Shown: positions 56,826 to 64,000 of the stretch, piece after piece
Numbering within the stretch: the stretch's first letter is position 1
Layout: each line of letters starts with the position of its first letter
Source: Lampris incognitus
Lineage: Eukaryota; Chordata; Actinopteri; Lampriformes; Lampridae
Direction: 5' to 3'
DNA length: 64,000 nt
Assembly: GCF_029633865.1 (NCBI RefSeq)
Contig: NC_079217.1
Location: forward strand, 55,218,979 to 55,282,978
The notes under the pieces: model-generated
The model's input: only the letters and a program-made list of their open reading frames with translations
The model's database searches: none
Told to the model about the DNA's origin: nothing
Translations under genes and position numbers: made by a program

Positions 56826-58606
56826 TAGTGTGGTGGATCTGGACAGGAATCATAAGGCTACCTTTTACTGCCAGTGTCCAACTCCTGGGCTACACAGTGG
56901 GATCTATGCTGGGCCATATACTGGTCAGTCTTAATCTCATGTCCTACCACTACATCCTGGTATTGACCCTGGTCCTCATCTCCATCGCTCTCTTCACATC
57001 TTACCTCCTGCCAATGCCCAGCAAAGCATGTTTTTCCATTGCAGATGAAGAGACGAGGCACCAGAGGACACAGGAAAGTATACTGATGGGGGCTTGTATG
57101 GAAAAGACAAATACGAGAGCAAAGAGAAAGCCCTGGTGAAGGCAGGGAAGAAAGAACAGGTCCCAAGATTGAGGATGCTGAGGAGGCTGGACGTACAGAG
57201 GGACTTGTCCAGGTTCTCCTCCAGCTGTGGAGGGACTTCCTCCAGTGTTACTCTTCCCCGCAGCTGCTATACTGGTCAGTTTGGTGGGCACTGGCCACCT
57301 GTGGCTACAACCAGACTGCCAACTACGTACAGCTCAGTCACAAGGAAACACTGAAAAGGCTGGAAAAATTGACTCAAACATGTATGATTTAACTTTCATA
57401 AACTTAATTTGTGCAGGTGTGTCTGTATGTTGTGAGAATCTGGGATAGGATTATTCAAGAGAAAATTGCATCTAAAAATTCAAGTTGGGTCTCATTGATC
57501 ATGAGATGGTTTATTGTCTAGCTAGTGAGGCAAGAGGGGTGCTCCCAGTTTTAGGTAATGTACTGTCCCCCCAAATGCAGAGGATAAGGTGTGAAAATCA
57601 GGACAAAAAAAACCAAGAGCTTCAATAATACATAAATGATGCATCTAAAGTACATAAACGATCCCTGAAACCCACCCTGTAGGTACTGTGGGAGGATGTG
57701 CAGCCTTCCCAGAATTACAATGGAGGGGTGGAGGCTGTTTCAAACCTGTTCAGTAAGCAGCACTGAATGAAAACATTCCTAGCAGAAAGCCAAACAAGTC
57801 GGATGAATATCCATATCATTACACCAATTCCTGACAGTTTAAATGAAAACACAATGCAAGTCAAACTACAACTGTCTCTCTTACAGGTGCAGCCACAGCC
57901 TACAGTGTAGGCTTCACTCAGGTGAACTGGGCTCATTGGGGTGAGTTAGCCCTGGGTGGCCTCTCTGTCCTGGGGGCTGCAGCACTCTTTGCAATGACCT
58001 TCGCAGGCAATATCTGGGTCTGCTACACTGGCTACATCGTTTTCAAGTGCCTATACATGCCATCAATTACCATATCCATGTACGGGTTTGTTTATGATAC
58101 AAAGTTTATGAATGGAAAAACACTGAAGCCCAAATTCAATATTCAGTTTCTAGCTTAAGTCTGTAGGCCAATTACTGATCAAATGTGGGTTGTGTTAATT
58201 CGGTGAGATACTTAAGTATTTGTTCTGAATATTTCTCAGGTTCCAAGTGCAGCTGATCTGTCACTAGAAAGATTTGCACTCATCTTTGGAGCAAACAACT
58301 TTGCAGCTTCAGCTCTACAGACCATTATCACCTCCATAGTGGTCGACAGTGGAGGGCTTGGTCTGCACATCGTCCAGCAGGTAAGTCACCTGTTAAAGGA
58401 AGAGTCCCTTATTGTCTACTGCATGCCTAGCTGTAGCCACTTTACAACACAACTCAAGTCCTACTCTTTTGCAGTTTACCATATATTCCAGCTACTACTC
58501 AGTCACTGCCATTATATTCTGTCTGCAGGGAATATTCACCATTTGCAGAGGAAAGAAAACCCAGTTGGAGTCAACGCTTAAGAAAAAGTGTTCCCCAAGA
58601 CCCTGA
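56826..58606 (+). pseudogene. SLC19A2/A3-like thiamine transporter pseudogene (tandem copy)
   Basis: Homology starts abruptly within the fifth-span region (SVVDLDRNHKATFYCQ), so the first 130 or so codons are missing. Segments: 56,826-57,326 (LLGYTVGSMLGHILVSL; loop; [35 protein letters not shown]); 57,683-57,752 ([18 protein letters not shown]); 57,887-58,079 (193 nt, equal to the intact gene; NWAHWGELALGGLSVL, NIWVCYTGYIVFKCLYM); 58,240-58,380 (FALIFGANNFAASALQTI); 58,475-58,606 (FTIYSSYYSVTAIIFCL, stop). Lesions: frame changes near 56,870 and in the loop, and a 1-nt deletion in the fourth segment (141 against 142 nt; GTG-CA-GCT). Introns differ from the upstream gene. Most likely a dead duplicate. 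Confidence 0.87.
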
Positions 58607-59682
58607 TGTCCACTGTGAAGCCAGGCTCTAAATAAGGAATTGCCAACTGAGATATTACATAATCACTGCCGATTTGGGCCCGTGTTGTGTCCAGTTGGTT
58701 CCAATGCAAAAACCTTAAAATTACTGACTGCAACACCATGAATAAAAATCCTTTTATAAAAAAAAAAACAAACATTTACACATAAGATGATGTACAGCAA
58801 TATTAATGAATGGTTTGGTCATTTCTTAGTTAAAATTCTTTTATATATATTTATATATATATATATTTACATGTTAACTTAAAATTCTCTGATACCCAAT
58901 ATAAGTGGTCTTCGGTTTCATCAGTCCTTATGGTTGACCTTGTGGATTTGGTTTACCAAAACCATCCTATTAACACTGAGATTGCCTTAGCCCATTTGAT
59001 TACAAGCCAAATGATCCTGGCCCTAAAATGCATTTGGGAACCTGGGTCCCTACTAGTAGAACAGAGGATGGCAGAGAAAAGGGTGCCCCGCCACTCTCTG
59101 ATGCAGGAATTGCAATTTCATCTCTCATAAATGGAAAATGTGATTCCCCCCCCCCCCAGTAAAAAATAACTCGCCTAAAACCATAATGCACAAGTAAACT
59201 GCTTTTGGTTTCTTTACTGTTACATTAACTGGGAGTACCCCTCAGTTTTTCTGAGTAACATCTTTGCCTTTACAATTCTTGTGTGTTGGATACAAATACT
59301 GATATGCACAAAGAGCTAATTTCTGCTACAGAAAAACAAAACAGAATTGCAGCATAATGAATGGGGTAGCTGTAATAACTTAGTTATCAGCCAGTTTGAA
59401 AACACACTGTGGCTCAGTAGAGGCCAGGCCAGTTCACAGGTTTAATAGAGGACAAAAGCGGCTCAACGTCTGCCCCTGTGCACACAATCATCTTTCATTT
59501 TGTTGCCATGGACACCATCAACAACACTGCCTTTGTTATTGTTGCAATTCTTTTCAAATTACAATAGAAAATACAAATTCTTACAAACATTGTGGTTTAA
59601 AGCTATGTGTGAAACAAAACAGTGCATGAGGTGCAAGCGCCCCTGGTTGTTGACCCTGCAATGGTGCTGATTGGATGGAGCG
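58607..59682. other. Tail-to-tail spacer between SLC19 pseudogene and AGFG1
   Basis: Probably contains the AGFG1 3' UTR on the minus strand. A TATATATTTATATATATATA tract is near 58,844-58,865 and a poly-C run near 59,148. No other gene or repeat recognised. Confidence 0.5.
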
Positions 59683-59739
59683 CTATAAGAAGGGGTTTGT
59701 TGAGTTTCCTGTGGGATACTGTGCAGATGGAGCTCCGGC
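59683..59739 (-). CDS. agfg1: AGFG1 last coding exon
   Basis: 57 nt including the stop TAG; acceptor CCCTTCTAG. Ends in NPFL, the EH-domain-binding terminus. Confidence 0.88.
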   Translation of the reverse strand, partial: AGAPSAQYPTGNSTNPFL

Positions 59740-62049
59740 CTAGAAGGGGAGAAAAAGAAATGGATAAATATATTAGGATCTGGCACACAAAAAAAAAGTG
59801 AACGTAAGGTCTAAACTTAGCAAATCGCAAAAGAAGAGCAATTTCCAGTTTAAACCTCATTATTGGTCACATTTCTTCCCCAGCATATCAGAATTCAGTG
59901 GACACAAACAAAAGCGACCATAGCGATGTGGTATTTTGTAGAACCATGGATCAGAACCAAAATGGGAAGCTAGAGAACAACCTCATCTTTAATTACCAAT
60001 AATTTTGGCTAATGTGTTAAAAAAAACATATTTTCACAAGTCATACTCTCTTACCAGGAAGGGGTTACTGGAGACACCAGGTCCAGCCATTGCTTGCCCA
60101 AAGGGAGCCACCACAGGCTTAGCCTGGCCAAAGGCTGAAAACCCTCCACCTAAAACACATTCAGAACAGAGATCAAGTGATAAACCTAATTTAATCCGTT
60201 CTAAATAAACTGATTTAATAAATAACCTGACTTATACTGGCTTGACATTCTGATGTAACTTTATAGTTAGCCAAATACAAACATTTTGACAAACAGTTTG
60301 TCAGCTATTTTTAATTACTAGATATGAGCACTCATGCCTGTGCAGTTATACACTGCTCAAAAAAATAAAGGGAACACCTAAAAACACAATATAGACCTCG
60401 ATGAATGAAATATTTCAGCTGAAAATCTATTTATTAGACAGAGGAATGTGTTTAGAGCAAAATAACCTAAGAATGATCAATGGAAATCAAAATCATTAGC
60501 CCATTAAGGTCTGGATTCAGAATCATACTCAAAATCAAAGTGGAAAATGAGAACATAGGCTGATCCAACTTCTGTGGAAATTCTTCAAGACGATTCAAAA
60601 TGAGGCTCAGTAGTGTGTGTGGCCTCCACGTGCCTGTATGCACTCCCTACAACGTCTGGGCATGCTCCTGATGAGACGACGGATGGTCTCCTGAGGGATC
60701 TCCTCCCAGACCTGGATCAGGGCATCGGTCAACTCCTGGACAGTCTGTGGCGCGACATCGCGTTGGCGGATGGTATGAGACATGATGTCCCAGAGGTGCT
60801 CAATTGGATTCAGGTCTGGGGAACGTGCAGGCCAGTCCATACCATCAATGCCCTCGACATACAGGAACTGCTGACACACTCTGGCCACATGAGGACGAGC
60901 ATTGTCATGCATGAGCAGGAACCCAGGGGCCCACTGCACCAGCATATGGTCTGACAATGGGTCTGAGGATCTCATCCCGGTACCTAATGGCAGTCATGGT
61001 ACCTCTGGCTAGCACGTAGAGGTCTGTGCGGCCCTCCAAGGATATGCCTCCCCAGACCATCACTGACCCACCGCCAAACTGGTCATGCTGGAGGATGTTG
61101 CAGGCAGCAGAACGTTCTCCACACCGTCTCCAGACTCTCTCACGTCTGTCACGTGTTCAGTGTGAACCTGCTCTCATCTGTGAAGAGCACAGGGCGCCAA
61201 TGGCGAATCTGCCAACCAAGATGTTCTCTGGCAAAGGTCAATCGGGCTGCACGGTGTTGGGCTGTGAGCACAGGCCCCAATTGTGGACGTCGGGCCCTCA
61301 TACCATCCTCATGCATTCTGTTTCTCAGTGTTTGAGCAGAAACCTGCACATTAGTGGCCTGTTGAAGGTCGTTTTGTAGGGCTCCGGCAGTGCTCCTCCT
61401 GTTCCTCCTTGCACAAAGGACCAGATAGTGGTCCTGCTGCGGGGTTGTTGTCCTCCTGCGGCCCCCTCCACGTCTCCTGGTGTACTGACCTGTCTCCTGA
61501 TACCTCCTCCATGCTCTGGACACTGTGCTGGGAGACGCATCAAATCTTCTTGCCACAGCACGCATTGATGTGCCATCCTGGATGAGCTGCACTACCTGAG
61601 CAACTTCTGTAGGTTGCAGATACCACCTCATGCCACCTCTAGTGGTGAGGGCACTAGCAAAATGAAAAACTAACCAAAGATCGGCCACAAAAGATGAGGG
61701 CAGGCAGACAATTAGACAATTTACCAACAGGTGAAATTGATTCACAAATCAGTGTTGCTTCCTAACTGGACAGGTTGATATCTCAAAAGTGTGATTGACT
61801 TGGAGCTAAATTGCACTGCTTATGTGTTCCCTTTATTTTTTTGAGCAGTGTATATTAGCTATGCCTACATCTACAAAAACAGAAACAAACACACACCATT
61901 GGGTTGCTGGGGATATGCTGGAGGCTGGGGGAAGGGAGCCTGGCCAGGGAAAGGTTGGTGGAAGGTTCCACTAAAACTGGTGGGGAGGTTATAGGCTGCA
62001 GCATTCCCAAATCCAGCTGGCATGCTCATGGAGCCAGTACCAAATGTAG
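59683..62049 (-). CDS. agfg1: AGFG1, three C-terminal coding exons (partial gene)
   Basis: AGFG1 (Hrb/RIP) has an N-terminal ArfGAP zinc finger and a C-terminal FG-repeat region. It acts in clathrin-dependent sorting (VAMP7 cargo) and binds EH domains through NPF motifs. Seen here: 61,897-62,049 ([38 protein letters not shown]), 60,055-60,149 ([26 protein letters not shown]) and 59,683-59,739 ([18 protein letters not shown], then TAG). Phases match (1 then 0) and all junctions are GT-AG. The two NPF motifs and the final NPFL agree with the human C-terminus. No lesion seen. The ArfGAP and middle exons must lie right of this window, or in the 62-64 kb interval where I found none. A Tc1-like element lies in the intron at 60,351. 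Confidence 0.9.
60055..60149 (-). CDS. agfg1: AGFG1 penultimate coding exon
   Basis: 95 nt; acceptor GTTTTAG, donor CTG/GTAAGA. Contains FG dipeptides and an NPF motif. Confidence 0.9.
60607..60975 (-). pseudogene. Tc1-like transposase, C-terminal half
   Basis: Carries the second Asp (MHDNARPH) and the Glu (LNPIEHLWD), followed by [15 protein letters not shown] and [19 protein letters not shown] at the end, the usual Tc1 terminus. In a different frame from the N-terminal half. Confidence 0.85.
61149..61631 (-). pseudogene. Tc1-like transposase, N-terminal half
   Basis: 161 codons from [14 protein letters not shown] to SRFTLNT, holding the bipartite HTH DNA-binding region and the first catalytic Asp. 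The upstream extension of the frame to 61,745 is probably not translated. TGA at the end coincides with the loss of frame relative to the C-terminal half. Confidence 0.85.
61897..62049 (-). CDS. agfg1: AGFG1 antepenultimate coding exon
   Basis: 153 nt; acceptor GTCTTGCAG, donor ATG/GTGTGT. A Pro/Gln/Phe-rich end ([12 protein letters not shown]). Confidence 0.9.
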
Positions 62050-63224
62050 CTGCAAGACAGTGGGAGGAGAATGAGTTACAGAGGCCTGAATAAGGTTCCA
62101 CAAAAACTAAAACATCTCAGTGAAACAAATATTTCACTTGTTGCCAGTGCATGTAAACAGACAAAATGGTACAACTTGTTCCTTTTCAGATTTTCTTCAT
62201 ATATCAGAAAGTTAATCTTACAGTTATTCAGGGACACACACACACTATCTCACAGTAGTACAGGAGGTGACACAATGATAGCACCATCAGCAACAGGAAC
62301 AGAAAACAAAGAGGAGAAACTATCATTTTAAGAATGTGCAGTACGAGTTGGCTTAGTTCAGTGGGAGAATGGAAAAACTGGGCATCATGAACTAGTCTGT
62401 CTGCCAGAAAAGGTCTGGTTGACGTCATGTCTGAAAGGCATGGTGGCACTGAGGAAATACTACAACAGACAAAGCAGGCCAGGATATGGTTGCCACCTGG
62501 GAGAGAGTTAGGGGTACAAAAAACCCCCCCAAAAAAAAAAACCAAAAAAAAAAACCCAAAAACCCCCCCAAAAAAAAGTTTACATAATGTCCCTCACTCT
62601 GCAAGTATAATTCTAGTATCATTCTTTATGGCCAAACTGGCACATCAGGTTTTACCAGAGCTACTCCTGCTAGAAAGCCTCTTCTAAAAATATGTATTTG
62701 TGTTGCAGTACATTTGAAAAACATGCATGTACACAGTGCCCTCAGAAAGAAGTCATCCCCCATTGATAATGATTCAATTTTCTTGTGTTACAAAGTCAAA
62801 TAGAAACATCTCTAAATGTGATTTTTGTATTACAACAGAGGTAAATATCTATTATATCAAAACAAAGCCTTGTAACTAAGTTTCTTTAGAATTACATTGA
62901 TAAAAACCTGAAAATTAGGCCGTTTAATTTTACATGTAAATTCAAATCACAAAATATTTATCTTATGTGCATGAAAAGAATCTGGCCGGATGTAGACAAT
63001 TTCCTTGAGATTTCACACTAAATACGTTAACAAGGTCCACCTATGTTGATTTTGAATCCTCTTGTGCTCCGTAGCATGACTGCACAATATATTATCACTG
63101 AGTTTCTTAGGTCTCACAACTGAAACAGCAGATGAGATCAGTCCCGCTGTTAGAAGACCCAATGTCTGAAGAATCAAGTTGTTTTTATTATTTTTTTATT
63201 ATTATTATTAGTTTTTTTTTTTTG
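62050..63224. other. AGFG1 intron or flank, right side
   Basis: No exon recognised. Contains an A/C homopolymer-rich stretch at 62,519-62,577 and a CCTCAGAAAGAAGTCATCCC motif near 62,740, perhaps another DNA-transposon end. A T/ATT-rich tract lies at 63,182-63,222. Confidence 0.4.
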
Positions 63225-63362
63225 AGCCAAGACCCGTGTGATGGCCTGGCGGCCTGTCCAGGGTGTCTCCCTGCCTGCCACCCAATGGCTTCTGGGATAG
63301 GCTCCAGCATCCCTGCGACCCTGAGCGCAGGATAAGTGGTTTTGATTATGGATGGATGGATG
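63225..63362 (+). repeat. 3' part of the (GGAT)-tailed dispersed repeat
   Basis: Matches 13,460-13,576: GTGTGATGGCCTGGCGGCCT, GGCTCCAGCATCCCTGCGAC, ending ATGGATGGATGA. Confidence 0.8.
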
Positions 63363-63593
63363 AGCTGAGAACACATTGGTATGAGCCTAGGCTGGTTGAA
63401 CTGATGATAAATTCAACAAAATAAAAGATATATCACATGGCCACTTTGAGGGAGAAAGTCTTTGTATTTCCGTACTTCAGGGGGAAAAGGCACATTACTA
63501 TCAACCCCCTCCGATTTCCAGACTTAATATGGGGGCATCAAAGAAGCCAAGACCCATGTGAGGCAGGTAACACATGGGGTCAAGTCAATTTTA

Positions 63594-63700
63594 TTTGTAT
63601 AGCCCAACATCACAAATTACAAATTTGCCTCAGTGGGCTTTATAGCAACACAACATCCTGTCCTTACACCCTCTCATCGGATAAGGAACAACTCCTTAAA
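63594..63700 (+). repeat. Dispersed repeat, second copy (TATAGCCCAACATCACAAAT)
   Basis: Same repeat as 25,477-25,640, with the TTTGTATAGCCC, TTTGCCTCA and GGATAAGGAACAAC blocks. Confidence 0.7.
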
Positions 63701-63952
63701 ATAAAACCCCACCGTGTTAGACCAATAAAAGAAGAGGTGAGTACAACGGGTGACAATGCTGGCTATAGGCCAACTAAACTGGGTAGACTTGTGAGAAGCT
63801 GGGGTGAGGCGTTCTATGACAACATTGACACCTTCAGTCTAAACCACACTACCAAAGCTGTCCTCGACATTGTGCCATGTTTAACACCAAACAAAGGCAG
63901 TCCAACCAACCATCCAAGTAACTTAATCCCTAATATATCAAGCATGGCATAG
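63701..63952 (+). other. Unrecognised open stretch at the right edge
   Basis: About 80 codons open in one frame (RPIKEEVSTTGDNAGYRPTK, then LGRLVRSWGEAFYDNIDTFS) and ending in TAG at 63,950-63,952. I recognise no domain or splice signals. It might be part of a mobile element or chance. No function assigned. Confidence 0.3.
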
Positions 63953-64000
63953 TCAGCACCATGCCATGGGGGTTGGTTTTCAGCAGGAGGGAGTGGAACG

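Larger units (their letters stand above)
60351..61850 (-). mobile_element. Tc1/mariner-like DNA transposon, 1.5 kb
   Basis: Ends CACTGCTCAAAAAAATAAAG... are perfect inverted repeats over 27 bp and are flanked by TA on both sides (60,349-60,350 and 61,851-61,852), the Tc1/mariner target. The transposase runs on the minus strand from M at 61,631: an HTH domain ([21 protein letters not shown]), basic [10 protein letters not shown], first catalytic Asp in LFTDESRF, then [11 protein letters not shown] and [12 protein letters not shown]; Asp to Glu spacing is DD34E. The frame is broken after SRFTLNT (about 61,149) and re-enters by 60,975, so this copy is non-autonomous although the ends are intact. 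Confidence 0.93.

Noticed and set aside
56826-58606. A second working thiamine transporter
   Set aside because: The N-terminal exons are missing and one exon is a base short of its intact counterpart, in addition to other frame changes.
62425-62687. Lys/Pro-rich ORF near 62.5 kb
   Set aside because: It depends on A and C homopolymer runs and has no homology I can recognise.

Overview
This is nuclear DNA from a ray-finned fish. Small spliced vertebrate exons lie among a typical teleost set of transposable elements: L1-, L2- and RTE-type LINEs, tRNA-derived SINEs, hAT and Tc1/mariner DNA transposons, a Penelope-like element, Ty3/gypsy relics and long CA/TG microsatellites. It looks like one conserved vertebrate synteny block swollen by nested insertions. 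There are no bacterial features, rRNA genes or CRISPR arrays.

Host genes, left to right. (1) 10,084-23,035, minus strand: nine recognisable exons of DAW1 (WDR69), the WD-repeat dynein-arm assembly factor. They carry several frame-breaking indels, a transposon inside an exon and a lost splice acceptor, so I read this copy as a pseudogene. (2) 24,244-43,556, plus strand: an SLC19A3-type thiamine transporter. Eight exons join in frame to 481 codons plus stop, with correct splice phases throughout and one GC-AG intron. (3) 56,826-58,606, plus strand: a second, 5'-truncated and frameshifted SLC19A2/A3-like copy, most simply a dead tandem duplicate. (4) 59,683-62,049, minus strand: the last three coding exons of AGFG1, whose upstream exons lie beyond the right edge. 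From memory, human chromosome 2q36 has AGFG1, SLC19A3 and DAW1 in the same order and relative orientation (SLC19A3 and DAW1 head to head, SLC19A3 and AGFG1 tail to tail).

Repeats, left to right. A tRNA-type SINE lies at 421-735. A plus-strand L1 (about 1,000-9,940) is interrupted by a whole minus-strand LINE and by an unclassified segment. A minus-strand L1 with a 14-bp target duplication (11,561-17,025) sits in a DAW1 intron, followed by an L2-like LINE. The first SLC19A3 intron holds a hAT element with a solo LTR inside it. The second holds an RTE LINE with hAT sequence inside it. The 10.9-kb sixth intron is a stack: hAT; a short inverted-repeat element containing a miniature LTR retrotransposon; and an RTE LINE split by an L2-like LINE that is itself split by two solo LTRs. 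From 43.6 to 56.8 kb there are LINE, Penelope and gypsy relics. A Tc1-like element with perfect terminal repeats lies in an AGFG1 intron.

The most unusual item is the miniature LTR family (35,680-36,102, plus two solo LTRs). Its LTRs of about 150-168 bp contain a tRNA-like stretch with pol III A- and B-box-like motifs, its primer site matches the 3' end of tRNA-Leu, and its interior is only 116 bp.
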